Assembly (NCBI GenBank): GCA_039000515.1
Contig: JBCFYV010001001.1
Span: 12,823,373 to 12,887,372, forward strand
Direction: 5' to 3'
DNA: 64,000 bases
Source of the DNA: Timema cristinae
Taxonomy: Eukaryota > Arthropoda > Insecta > Phasmatodea > Timematidae
Within the stretch, counting starts at the first letter, position 1; each line of letters starts with the position of its first letter. The translations under genes were made by a program, and so were the position numbers. The notes beneath the pieces were generated by a model. It did not search any database. It was given only the letters and a program-made list of their open reading frames with translations, and was not told the origin of the DNA. This document shows, in pieces, positions 1 to 10,616 of the stretch.

Positions 1-87
1 GCTATCGAATTTTTTTAAACTTTTATAAAATAATCCTCATAGAAAAGTTTTTATTTAATATTAATATAAAATATATATTAGTTTGTA

Positions 88-540
88 TTAGGAATTAGGA
101 AGATCAAAATTATAGGAAATGTATTAAAATTTGCGTGCAGGGAGAGTGGAAACCTATTTAAGAAAAAACCTCCCCTTATAACCGATTGGGATTCATTATT
201 ATCTAGTACCATGTCTTAATACCCGTTCAGGTTATACGTTCAAGTAGTAATCACGCTGATGAGCTAGGAATTGGGAAGTTTGAATTTGGAGGATGTGAAC
301 CCGCATTTGCGTGGAGAGAGAGTGGAAAACTATTTAGTAAAAAACCTCCAGTTCACCCAACTGAGATTCGAAACTTGATCTCCCCATCCTCGGCAGTCTA
401 GCTCAACACGAATCTAGCGCGTTAACTAACTTCACCACCAGTGTGGGTCAAGACCGGGAGTCAAACCAGGATCCTGCCATCGGCAGTCCACTCTCTTGCA
501 AGAGTGACACCTTAGACCATGTGGCCACCGAAGTGGCTGG
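88..540 (-). mobile_element. SINE-B copy (outer), split by a second SINE-B
   Basis: The body (reverse strand) is seen at 88-192 and the tRNA-like head resumes at about 445-540. That head has an A-box-like segment at about 515-530 and a B-box-like segment near 450-465. Together they make one element interrupted by another copy at 196-443. SINE-B is defined by a class-II-tRNA-like head, a GGT(G/T)GTTTTT-type body and a tail ending in GGTGCTAA. The boundary between the two copies is approximate. Confidence 0.6.
196..443 (-). mobile_element. SINE-B copy (inner, variant head)
   Basis: The reverse-strand element starts with the tail at 199-235 (taccatgtcttaatacccg is the complement of the shared SINE tail). 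The body with GCATTTGCGTGG follows near 303, then the head with GATTCGAAACTTGATCTCC near 363. The head part (cctcggcagtctagctcaac) is nearly the same as in the copy at 749-985 of the 60 kb region, so these two belong to one subfamily. Confidence 0.65.
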
Positions 541-899
541 AAAACATATTCAAAAGGAATTTGTTATAACTTAGAGAGAAATTGTCGTTAAATGACATTA
601 TATTTTTATGAAATTGTGGTTTCCCCTTTTAATATTGTTTAATTTTTTTTTCAGCACACTCTTTTTGTGTAAGGTTTAATTCAAGAGTTTCATTAACATT
701 CATTCGCTAGAAATCCGGTAGCTATTTTCAAAATAGTTTCGTTACGTTTTAAAAATATTTTTAGTAACATTTTCAAATTAGGGTCAATGTTTGTATATTT
801 ATAAAGTGGTATTGATTAAGTGGCAGACACATTATCCAGACACTTACATGGCTTTTGTGGTGTGAGATACGTCAAAACACTAGTACGTATTCAGATGTT
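541..899. other. AT-rich stretch, nothing recognised
   Basis: I see no open frame, tRNA-like box or recognisable repeat end here. Confidence 0.4.
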
Positions 900-1215
900 A
901 TTGAAAAATGACATACAAACAGGGGAAGCGAACCCGTGACCTTTAACTTAGTGCCTCAATTCTTTCTACCACTTAGATATCTTGGAATCGTCCTGTACTC
1001 AGGATCATACTTCATTCATATTTTAAGGCAGAGGTAGTCTCATTGGTAGAAAATTGGTGCACTAAGTTAAAGTTCCTGTGTTTAATTCCCGTGCCCAGGT
1101 GCAATTTTTAATACATTCGAATATGACTCAGCTATGGCTGGTTTCTTTAATACAATCATTTATATCCCAAGCTGCACCTTTCATATATACCTAAATATAT
1201 AGCTTTGCTTTCTTC
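900..1215. mobile_element. FB foldback element with tRNA-like arms, short copy
   Basis: The left arm (900-975) contains a tRNA-like B-box in reverse orientation (gcgaacccgtgacc). The right arm (1030-1113) contains the same segment forward (tgtttaattcccgtgccc), so the two arms pair. Between them is a short loop of about 60 bp. The segment 1114-1215 (ending in tagctttgctttcttcat) recurs inverted at 40,955-41,035 beside another arm. The element resembles two SINE heads in inverted orientation. Confidence 0.55.
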
Positions 1216-2802
1216 ATATTAGCATTTATATTTACACTTTTTCAGAAAAGTTAAACAATTTTGAGTCCGGGAGTTGAACCAGATCAGCCGCCTTCCCACT
1301 ATTTTATAAAAATCTAAGTTTTATAATTTAGTGGCACATTTGACAATTAATATTAGAGATTCGAACCCCAATACCCTAAGTAGGAACGGAGATGGATAGA
1401 CACTATAATAAATGGCTGTCTTGGGAAAGTATTTTGTGTAGTTCTTTATGTGATACAAAACGCTGTATATATTTTTTAAATAAAAATTAAAATAAGGGTA
1501 GTTTACTTATAAATAATTTTTGAACATTTGAAATTTTTCACAAATGTCTCTAACAATTTTTTTTTAAATTTATATTAATTAAGGAGTGTTTCATATATAA
1601 TTTTTTTTAAAACAAAGTGTTTAATTTTTTTTCAGTGAAAACATTATTTAAGGGTAGTTAACTGATAAACTTTTATTTTAAATTTGCGTTTCTAAAATTT
1701 GCCAGTTTTATCGTACCAATGTTATTGTTGTAAATCATAGTAAATTTACTCTTAATACATTTTGTAAATATTTTAAAAATACCTAAAAGAAAATAAAAAT
1801 ATTTTTGGAATAGGTCAATATTTTGACGTGATCTCTTTAGCTAAAGCTAGGAGGTGTTCGGCTCTCCTAAAATATTACACTAGAAATTTTCTATTCCAAT
1901 ATAAAGATACTACAAGTTCAAAAACATTATTCAATTTTCTTTTTCTTCGTAAAGATAAAATAATGATATTTTGTAGTACATTCAGACTACACAATTTAAT
2001 TTCTTAGTATATAGATTTTATTACTCTTTTAGAAATGTGCTATTAACGATTTATATCACACACAACAATAGGATAAGTAACACATAATCTACTCCTTTGG
2101 GAGTAGCAACAAATTCATCTTCAATGTGATGTATTTTTTGTTCGATTCGGGCATTGGTCAGACATTTTGAGCGAATAAATATGTTTTGAGTGTAGAGCTA
2201 AATTTAGTCACCCATAAACAAATAAAATAATCACCAACTAGAAACACAACAAAAGTATCAATGTACACTAAATTTTCTCAGAAAAATAGCAGTCTTAACT
2301 AAACTGATTGCAATATTATATTATACTACTATAAAGCCACACGGTTGACTCACTCACTGACATTAATGTTTACACCCTTCCAAATGAGCTAGAAACTTGA
2401 AATTTGGCAAACTTATAGCTTCTAGCCTGTAACCGACGGGAAAATTCCGAAAAGTAAAAAAAAAAAAATCAATTCCCGAAACAAATAATTCATAATGGTG
2501 GAGCAACTTTAAAATCGGTGTGGACCTTTATTTGGAGGTCTCTTGTGGCTAAACGGTAAGACCTATACAAAAAACGGCTCTGGAATTACATTAGTTTACA
2601 TCCACTTACAAAGAAAACTCATTGAGGGGTTTGGGGGTGGAGCCCTTAACGAACAAAGTGAGTATATATATATATATATATATATAAATATATGATGTGG
2701 GTGGGACCAATGATCTAGATCTTGGCCATTTGACCTTATCTTATCTCTTCTCTCCTGGCCTATGGAGGAATTCATTTCTGAGCTGTGTAATTCCACTATC
2801 CC
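1216..2802. other. AT-rich intergenic sequence with a TA microsatellite
   Basis: No gene or repeat family is recognised. A (TA)n run lies at about 2661-2686 and an A-run at 2458-2468. The short open frame over the TA run encodes a Tyr-Ile repeat and is not credible as a gene. Confidence 0.4.
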
Positions 2803-3034
2803 CAGATGATAGGATGATAAGTGAGAATGATATTGGTGGAAAGTAGAGGGGACCTACAGTTTAACTTGGGATCCAAACCATGGGGGGGGGGGCTTGGCAT
2901 ACCACACATCCACAAAGCGTAAAGGCACACACTTTGCTAGAGATAAAGGAAGGGTTTGGTAATCAGATAAATCTGTGCTGGGACCGGGATTTGAACACCG
3001 GACCCCTAGCACAGATATCTGAAATCTGACAACC
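2803..3034 (-). mobile_element. SINE-A copy, diverged, tail lost
   Basis: The reverse-strand body is recognisable (acctacagtttaac at 2851-2865, ggaagggtttggtaatcag near 2949, then the tRNA-like head with gatttgaacaccgg near 2990). A G-run at 2882-2891 interrupts it. The (ATT)n tail is missing. Confidence 0.6.
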
Positions 3035-3084
3035 AGGTCCTCTCTCTCTATTGCTCTCTCTATTTATGGCCAAAGTGTTATACA

Positions 3085-3718
3085 TATAGATGTAAAGTCA
3101 AAATTAGCAAAGGAAAGGTCGATTCAACAAGAAGAGGGTGCCACTTATTAACAAACTCGGTCTGGAGATGAGGAATAAAATAGCGTAATGCTACAGCAGT
3201 CCCATGGCTTCTTTGGTGCTGACTGACAGCTCACAGCTGACAGCTAAAAGATTTGAAAAGCTACCAGAACAAATTATGTATCCCTACGCCGAATCAAATG
3301 ATCTGCAAAAACACGTGTTTAGCAGCTGTCACTTCTGACGGTCAAAATTTAGGTATTATACCTAAATGTCGACTGTCAGAAGTCAGCTGTGAGCTGTCAG
3401 TCAGCACTAAAGAAGCCGTGGGTTTACTCTACATAGAAGCATTGATTGGTATGGCACTGAAACATGCAACTTAAAGAAAATGGGAATAAATACTTAGAAA
3501 GTTATAGTAGTATATATATAAGTGGGTTGATTGGGTGATTAATAAAGTTCTGAGAATAATCAATGAATAGAGAACCATTCTTTAGGTGATTCTGCGATAA
3601 ATATCAAATGGATGGGTTACATTATGATAAGAAATTGGTTTTTGAGTTATGTCATATAAGACAAGGTGGAAGTGATAAGGGTACAAGGAAGACGATGGGA
3701 TGTAGCTTATTGATGAGC
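3085..3718 (+). pseudogene. LINE-X reverse-transcriptase C-terminal relic, split by a MITE
   Basis: Both sides of the MITE at 3194-3429 read as the C-terminal part of a non-LTR retrotransposon ORF2. Before it come KISKGKVDSTRRG and LLTNSVWR. After it come WYGTETCNLKKMG and, in shifted frames with stops, WVDWVINKVLRIINE and RTIL-VILR. These match the order seen in the copies at 14.8 kb and 22.3 kb. Removing the MITE and one TA rejoins the reading frame across the site (VMLHRSIDWYGTET). Several stops and frameshifts show that it is dead. The clade is not determined. Confidence 0.7.
3194..3429. mobile_element. MITE-T copy 1 (TA-flanked, 236 bp)
   Basis: The inverted ends are CAGCAGTCCCATGGCTTCTT on the left and the complement of AGAAGCCGTGGGTTTACTC on the right, with GCTGACTGACAGCTCACAGC inside both ends. 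It is flanked by TA at 3192-3193 and 3430-3431. Two other copies lie at 18,643 and 32,027. Ends starting with CAG and a TA target suggest the Tc1/mariner superfamily. It has no coding capacity; the open frame across it is an accident. Confidence 0.8.
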
Positions 3719-4531
3719 TCAGGGTTGGGGACAAGGGCGACCGTTGTACCAGGCCCACTGAGCTAAGGGGGGCCCGATCGGTCGTTCTTAAGGACTACTT
3801 TTTATCAAATAGTCTTGAATAAAAACAACTAATAATGATCTCGCTAAGGATTCTTTTTTAAACTTTGCATATACTGTATCTGTCCACCTTGTTCTTTTAA
3901 ATGCAATGCATAAGCTGCAACTAGAAGTTATTTTTTGCAATTTTTTACTCTCTCCCAACCCCCCATTAGCAGTTTATGAAGGTTATCGAGCATTCAGCAA
4001 GCTTGTTACGATTACAAATTACATGCAAGCTACGAGTTACGATGCTACAAGATCATTTTAACAGTTTATCCCTACTCTCTATAGAACACACATTTTGTTC
4101 ACGCAGTATTGACTTTAGTGGTGTAATTAAAAATGTCCATAAGCTCCAAAAAGTCAGGTTGAAGGCATGCACCTGGTGTTTGAACGCCACAACTAAGATT
4201 GGGCCCACAATTGTGGAGGGTTGAGACTGCCACGCCTATGTAAGACACTGTGCCTAATAGATACCAACAGGTAAGATGGTTGGCGAGGTCGTTATATTTT
4301 ATTGCAGTGGTTCGTGGTGTTTTGTTTGCTAGTTCGCATCCTGTTACTAGACAAAAATACAGTCCACAAAGTTTTGTTAAAGTTGCAATCACAGTAATGA
4401 TTCTTTAAGTCCAGTTATGTCCGTGGTTTCAACAAAAACTTTACAGAAATTAAAGCGATAATATTATTATAAGATGATATGCATACATAAAAAAGTGTAA
4501 CTATTAGTTACTCAACCTATAGAAAACTAGA
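3719..4531. other. Unassigned sequence
   Basis: A GC-richer patch at 3718-3785 (ggcccactgagctaagg) may be the end of another transposon but has no partner here. Overlapping short frames on both strands at 3976-4392 match nothing I recognise. Confidence 0.35.
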
Positions 4532-4662
4532 GGAATGCCAGGCCTCCACCGTGGTTCGGATTCCACGTTAAACTGTAGGTCCTCCATTTCATCTCACAAT
4601 CACCCTACCATTACACATTAGCGTAAGTGCGTATAACCCGAACGGGTAGTAAGACGCGGTGC

Positions 4663-4701
<39 letters not shown>
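4532..4701 (+). mobile_element. SINE-A copy, 5' truncated
   Basis: It begins inside the body at ggaatgccaggcctccacc and lacks the tRNA-like head. It runs through the complete tail (cccgaacgggtagtaagac near 4637) into an (AAT)n run of about 13 units ending at 4701. The 5' truncation fits incomplete target-primed reverse transcription. Confidence 0.85.
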
Positions 4702-4702
<1 letters not shown>

Positions 4703-5396
4703 TACTTTTTGGACTTAACAGGTTGCTGGCTTGACTAAATACAGGGGTTAGTGTACCACCCCTTTATAGGTCATCCAAGGTATAGCCTGCTTTCTTTGAA
4801 TTCGCACAAGAGTCTTGAGAAATCTCCAGATTAGACACCGAGCAATTAAAGCATTACTGAAATGAATGGCTAAACAAACATTATTTCCAGGGAAATAAAA
4901 CAACTGCGTGGTAAAAAATTATTTAATAACGTGTTTCTGCTCCGAATTTCCACGAAGAGTTTGTTTCACTAGATGGGTAATTTTACGCTTCCCTATCCTA
5001 TGAGTTTTGTTGTATTACCAAGAAATGTGCTGACCCACAATTTCCTTTGATTGACCAACAAATTGATGACTACCAACTTTCAAGAATCCATCTCACCCCA
5101 TGGATATTACCTTATTCGGGTGGAAAATACAATTAAAACCAGACTCCACGTCATGGCGCAGTTTTATGTATTCTTTTTTTAAAACAGCGGATAAGAGACA
5201 AGCAAATCAGTTTTCTTGTATTTAAAATAAATACAACAAAATTTAAATAAACTATTAAACTACTCAAAATTTTGCTTTTTCAATTGAAGGGCTGTGAGAT
5301 GAGCCCCGAAACATTACAGAAAATATGATGAAACCAACTGAATTTAAATACTGTATTGTTCGCTACCTTTGAGATGAAAGTATTCTTAAAGCAATA
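4702..5396. other. Unassigned AT-rich sequence
   Basis: No gene, tRNA box or repeat end is recognised. Confidence 0.35.
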
Positions 5397-5905
5397 AAGT
5401 ATAACATCTAAAGAATCACGACCACAATTAAGGCTACTAGCTAAAGTTGAGATTCAAACAAGAACCTGAGTTGTCTAGAGCTCAACATCTAAATACTCTC
5501 GACCACAATTAAGGCTACTAGCTAAAGTTGAGATTCAAACAAGAACTGAGTTGTCTAGAGCTCAACATCTAAATACTCTCGACCACATTTCGTACAGCTA
5601 AGTTGAATTCAACAAGAACCTGAGTTGTTTAAAGCTCAACATCTAATACTCTCGACCACATTTAGGCTACAGCTAAAGTTGAGATTCAAACAAGAACCTG
5701 AGTTGTCTAGAGCTCAACATCTAAATACTCTCGACCACAATTAAGGCTACTAGCTAAAGTTGAGATTCAAACAAGAACCTGAGTTGTCTAAGCTCAATCT
5801 AAATACTCTCGACCACATTTAGGCTACAGCTAAAGTTAGATTCAACAAGAACTGAGTTGTCTAGAGCTCAACGTCTAAGTACTCTCGACCACATTTAAGA
5901 CCACG
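5397..5905 (+). repeat. Tandem array, about 80 bp unit, about 6 copies
   Basis: Unit starts marked by CGACCACA fall at 5419, 5500, 5580, 5653, 5732, 5810 and 5886, giving periods of 81, 80, 73, 79, 78 and 76. Short units have lost one to several bases. Each unit contains an imperfect inverted segment around TCTAGAGCTC. No open frame is kept. Confidence 0.9.
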
Positions 5906-6645
5906 GCTATAGGCTATTTATTCCCCCTTATATTCGCTTAGAAAAAAATGTTAACCTATTCCGGAGTAGACAATAGTAAAGATAACACGTGTAAAACGTT
6001 TAGGGGTAATTACCTAACACAAAGGTCTCCTCCTCCTTGACTTTAAACTCCACTCGAAGTCTGAACCCATGACCTTTCACCTTGCATGTAACCTACATAC
6101 ACTACAGAAGGCGTGATTTATTGGCTGATGGAAAATATCTTTTCCCATGATTTTTGTAACGTCATATATGTAATGACTAGAGAGGAAGGGTAATTAAACG
6201 CTACGTCTTGTTCACAATTCGTCGATTTTTTTTATTGCTCGTGCTATTGTTTATACTTTGCTCACGTTCTTAAGTAAATAATAGTAATTACAAAATTAAT
6301 TGACTTTGATCAGAATGTTCGTCCGAAACATGTTTGCGATGTATATAAAAAAATAAAAATAAAATAAGCTAGTTTTGGACATCTTTGAAGTACTTAAATT
6401 ATTTTTCAAATATATTAGAGCCACTATGTCAAATTAAAAACTGCGTCATGCATAAAATAATTATAAATCTGATAATATACTAAAATAATTATTATAAAAG
6501 TGTGTGATAAATTGGTTGAAAAGTTTTTTGTCTTTTATCCATTTTGTTTTAATTTTTCTTTTTGCTTTTGTGTGTCAGATTGGTTATATACTATTTTTTT
6601 ACTTTAATATAATGTATTTTATTTATCATTTTATATTACCTGCAT
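5906..6645. other. AT-rich sequence, nothing recognised
   Basis: No repeat end or gene is seen. The frame at 6504-6686 is T-rich low complexity. Confidence 0.35.
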
Positions 6646-6745
6646 TGGTGGGCAGGCTGGATAAATTTCAGGTTCATTTATCCTGATTTGTGGGTGAACA
6701 TAAGGCTGGTATTCAAATCTCAACCAGGCTTACTGAAAGTTTGAT
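6646..6745 (+). mobile_element. SINE-B head fragment, diverged
   Basis: A head-like stretch is followed by GGTATTCAAATCTC (B-box-like, near 6709) and a short body start. It is much diverged. Downstream at about 6975-7060 a second tRNA-like piece (cggatagggcgtcagtctcg) is present but not assigned. Confidence 0.35.
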
Positions 6746-7064
6746 TTTTCTTTCAAATTACAACTTTTGAAAAATAATTGTCTTTGTTAAACGATTATTA
6801 AAATAAATTCATTATGACAATGTCAAGCATCTGCATTTGAGGGCAGCATAAAATATTATTTAAAACTCGTGGCATACCTCTTTATTTTTGACTTGTGTCC
6901 TTTTTCCACTAGTTGGAGGTAAAAATCCATCTCAATGGGTATGAATGGTTAAGTCTTAAAGACCCAAGCCAATGGGCACACCGGATAGGGCGTCAGTCTC
7001 GTCGGGTCTGGCTGATTGCTGGCAAGAAAATCGGGCCTGAAATTTTGGTCTGGTGTTGCCCTAA

Positions 7065-7322
7065 AATTTTATTTTAATTTATTTTATTTGAAGTATTTAG
7101 CATGCACTTTCTGAACCGACTTATTATACAAATACACGACTTATAAACTAACTTAAATCTAGAACAGACACAACATCCAGCCCCCAGCCGTTAATCCATC
7201 ACTATGAAAGGAGAAACCCACATTTCACCAATGATAACATTTTCGGGGAGATGCCATGCATCAAACCCGGAACCCTTATTTAATCTCAATATACAGACAC
7301 GCTACTGATAGAGTTAAGGTGT
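7065..7322 (-). mobile_element. SINE-F copy
   Basis: Reverse complement of the element at 54,640. Shared landmarks are acatttcaccaatgataa near 7220, atcaaacccggaaccc near 7260 (B-box) and gcgctact/gacacgctactgatagag near 7300 (A-box side). The body tapers off in an AT-rich end near 7065. Confidence 0.55.
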
Positions 7323-7586
7323 TTGATTTTTTTTCCCCTAAATGTTTTCCATTTTCTCTCTTCGCAAATGCCGACAGAGTTTCTCTAAATTATTTCATAT
7401 TCAAATCTAATCCATCAAGGTATATATGCGGCTAATCTGGACGGGTAGTAATACATGAATTACATAAAGAAATAATACAATACTATAGTCGATTTATCAG
7501 CTACCTTATTAGTATATGAAAAGTTTACTAAAGTAGGACAATTTAAAAGTTACCAAAACCACACTTTCATATCTTAATACGTAAAG

Positions 7587-8105
7587 CAGTGATTCACAAA
7601 CTGTGTGCTGCGGCATATTGGTGTGCCGCGAATCATTTTAAGGTGTGCCGCCCAATTTCGATAATTATATTAAAACATAATAACTCCGAAAATTATACTT
7701 CCCACCTCTTGGCTATCAAATGCAAAAATGTGGGCAAAACTTAAAGAACTCGAACTAAAATGAGAATAAAGAACTTGAACTTAAAATGAGAATCACCTTA
7801 TCGTTTACAAGACATAATATTACCGAAATAAATTAAAAACTGTTCAAATCTCAAATTAAAATATATTGATTAATAAATAATAATTACAGTTTGATTTATT
7901 GTTTCATTTCTTTAATATATAAAAAAACATTATAATATAACACATTGAATATCCTGATTAAATTTGCATTAGTAAATATTTTTCTTCAAATTTTAACTTC
8001 CTCTTTTTTATACTGGTGTTACATCTTTAATTTCTTCGAATGTGCCCCCAAAAACTCTTATCATTAAAAAGTTTGTCGCGAACACAATAAGTATGAGAAC
8101 CACTG
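7587..8105. mobile_element. hAT-type non-autonomous element with 8 bp target duplication
   Basis: The left end CAGTGATTCACAAACT and the right end (complement CAGTGGTTCTCATACT) are inverted. They match the CAGTGNTTCTCAAACT type typical of the hAT superfamily. An exact 8 bp duplication ACGTAAAG flanks it at 7579-7586 and 8106-8113, the size expected for hAT. Subterminal GTGTGCCGCG-type repeats follow the left end. At 519 bp it has no transposase. Confidence 0.9.
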
Positions 8106-8204
8106 ACGTAAAGTAATATCAGATGCTGCCATTTTGATAGAAACTATTAGTACGAAATAAGATACAGTACTATTAGTGTATTATGTTAAAAAAATATTTT
8201 CTAG

Positions 8205-8414
8205 CACAATATCTTACTACCCGTTCGGTTTTTACGCATATATACTAACAATGCAAATGGGTTAGGGATAAGAAAGGTTGAATATAAAGGAAGTGTAGTA
8301 AAATTTTCGTGGAGGAAGAGTTGAAATCCATTAAGGAAAAAACACGACTGGGTTTAGAACCTTGATCTCCCCATATCAGCAGTCCATCTATTCCCAGAGT
8401 GAGGTCTTAGACAG
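8205..8414 (-). mobile_element. SINE-B copy
   Basis: Tail at about 8209-8230 (cttactacccgttcgg), body with gttagggataagaaagg near 8259, head with ctccccatatcagcagtcc near 8370. The A-box end is degraded. Confidence 0.65.
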
Positions 8415-8429
8415 AAATGGCTAATAATA

Positions 8430-8625
8430 GAAGCAGGTAGAAAAATTTAATGAAAATGTGCCCATATTTACATGGAGAAGAGTGGGAAATTATGTAAGGG
8501 AGAGAAAAAACCTCAGCCAGTATTCGAACCTCAACCTCATCTCCTAAGAAAAACAGTATAGATGAGCTTGACGTATATTCCGTGCTATCTACCGATGCGG
8601 GTGGTGGTTTCCTAATTTTATTGTG
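8430..8625 (-). mobile_element. SINE-B copy, tail lost
   Basis: Reverse-strand body (tttacatggagaagagtggg near 8467) and head (tattcgaacctcaacc near 8520) directly abut the previous copy. A long G-run at 8690-8710 follows at a short distance. Confidence 0.5.
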
Positions 8626-8689
8626 TCTAAAGACTAACCTTGTTGGTATTAAAAGTTGGGTGTGAGTGAAAAGAACGTTTGGGAAAATG

Positions 8690-8711
8690 AGGGGGGGGGG
8701 GGGGGGGGGGA
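8690..8711 (+). repeat. Poly-G tract
   Basis: An uninterrupted G run of about 20 bases. Similar shorter runs occur at 2882, 32,900, 39,910 (C) and 59,136. Lengths may be unreliable in assembly. Confidence 0.8.
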
Positions 8712-9094
8712 GGACCAGCACGAGTGTGTTGATGATCTAGTAAACTGTTGTTGGAATGGAATCAAAGTCATGATCAAGCTCTCTCATGCTAATCACAGAG
8801 CAGGGATGCACGGATAACACCATGAAATTACAACTAATAACTTGGACGGACTCGGTCACCGCTCAGATAGAGGTGGCTGCCCTTCACTTGTTTTTTGTAT
8901 GTATTTTTTTTCTTTCTTTTTTTCTCGTGACCGCTGTATATGTGCATGTGAGTACCAGACCGCTCTTAACTATTCCGAAGCCTCTATCGGTCAAGAAATA
9001 TCGCCCTACATTCTGAAGCAAACACCCTCCCCACTCACTACCTTTACCCCTCCTCCATCATAAAACTGGCGTTCCACATAAACAAGAGTCTTAA

Positions 9095-9302
9095 GGTGTG
9101 ACTGTAAGGAACGCGAGCTAATGGCAGAGTTTTTGTAATATTTTATATCAACACTTTTTTTTTTGTTAAAATAAATAAAATATTTCTCCGATGGAAGAAT
9201 AAAGTTTAATTTTCTTCACGTGGTGATATCAACAGTTGTTGAATATCTGTCATTAGCATAGTGGCATTAAATAAGAAACTTTTTAAATGACTGTAGTAAA
9301 AG
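9095..9302. mobile_element. MITE-P copy 1, internally deleted
   Basis: The left end TTAA|GGTGTGACTG and the internal landmarks of this family (aaataaataaaatatttctc near 9170, ttaattttcttcac near 9208, tgttgaatatctgtca near 9236) are present. Most of the right half is missing before a TTAA at 9303. Confidence 0.6.
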
Positions 9303-9929
9303 TTAAGACTCAGCTCTTATCTTAATAATCAATGATTAATGAAAGTATGGGTTTAAATTAGTTTATAATTATAGTATATTGTGTATAATTGATATTATGA
9401 TTAATCTTTAAAAGATGTTGGGTCAACATCTTAAGTTCGTAACAACACATTGTGTGTCATCATCGAAACGACTTCCATGAATATGGTGCGTTGGTTCTAG
9501 CACCGAAACATGTTGGGCGAGTAGCGTTCCAGTGATTAACAGCAATACTGGAACACCGAAAGGAGTACTGGGATAAATGCACCAGATAAGGCTTAGATAA
9601 CCGTTAAACACAAGTTAACTTTCTGAAAATTTCTTGAACAGTAGCAGGTTTCGATTCAAACTACGCATCAGTTTTATATAACATATTTTAACTTGTTGTT
9701 TTAAATTGTTCTACATTTTAATCTCCTTTTAAAACTGCTCATTATGTAATATGTGGTCGATTTTTACTATCATTCCAAATAATTGGTCAATCTTAGTGTA
9801 TCATATCATTCTATTAGTTCATTTCCACTTGACTCATATTTACACATTATATTTTAACTACTATAGTAAACTAGTTGTTACTATTATAATTGTTTGACTT
9901 GTATTTCCATTTTTAAATAACTGTCAATC
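9303..9929. other. AT-rich sequence, nothing recognised
   Basis: A 62-codon frame on the reverse strand at 9423-9611 has no recognisable domain. The rest is AT-rich. Confidence 0.3.
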
Positions 9930-9941
9930 AATAGTGTAGTA

Positions 9942-10220
9942 GGGGTGACCTGGTGGTCTAGGGGTAAGGTGTCAGACTTCTGTGCTGGCGGCCGGGGTTC
10001 AATCCTCGGTCCCGGCAAAGATTTATCTGATTTCCAAACCCTTCACCTCTGACAAGACATCTTGTGAATGTGGGGAATGCCAGGCCGCCACCGTGGTTCG
10101 GATTCCACGTTAAACTGTAGGTCCTTCATTTCATCTCACAATCACCCTACCATTACACATTAGCGTAAGTGCGTATAACCCGAACGGGTAGTAAGACGTG
10201 GTGCTAATAATAATAATAAT
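9942..10220 (+). mobile_element. SINE-A, full length
   Basis: Reference copy. The tRNA-like head carries an A box (tggtggtctaggggtaagg, 9951-9969) and a B box (ggttcaatcct, about 9997-10,006), the internal promoter of RNA polymerase III. The tRNA-unrelated body follows from about 10,020 to 10,155 and the shared tail from 10,159 to 10,208, then (AAT)n. A 12 bp target duplication aatagtgtagta lies at 9930-9941 and 10,221-10,232. Confidence 0.95.
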
Positions 10221-10340
10221 AATAGTGTAGTATTTCATGTTATTAGCTCATCCTATTTGACTCGTATTACAGCACACGTTGTAATGTAAACATGTAATAA
10301 CAAGTATGCTAACATCCTGCACAGATTAATCATAATATCA

Positions 10341-10616
10341 ATATTATTATTAGCACCGCGTCTTACTACACGTTCGTGTTATACGCACTTACGCTAATGT
10401 GTAATGGTAGGGTGATTGTGAGATGAAATGAAGGACCTACAGTTTAACGTGGAATCCGAACCACGGTGGCGGCCTGGCATTCCTCACATTCACAAGATGT
10501 TTTGCCAGAGGTGAAGGAAGGTTTTGGAAATCAGATAAATCTGTGCCGGGACCGAGGATTGAACCCGGCCGCCAGCACAGAAGTCTGACACCTTACCCCT
10601 AGACCACCAGGTCACC
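10341..10616 (-). mobile_element. SINE-A, full length, reverse
   Basis: (ATT)n from about 10,341, tail complement gcaccgcgtcttactac at 10,353, body, then tRNA-like head ending with accaccaggtcacc at 10,616. It lies tail to tail with the previous copy, about 120 bp away, and is about 95 percent alike by eye. Confidence 0.93.

Noticed and set aside
3712..3790. Possible transposon end (ggcccactgagctaagg)
   Set aside because: No second copy or inverted partner in the window.
9951..10006. tRNA gene from A-box and B-box segments
   Set aside because: The tRNA-like segment is followed by SINE body, shared tail and target duplication, and the acceptor stem does not close. The same holds for all other heads seen.
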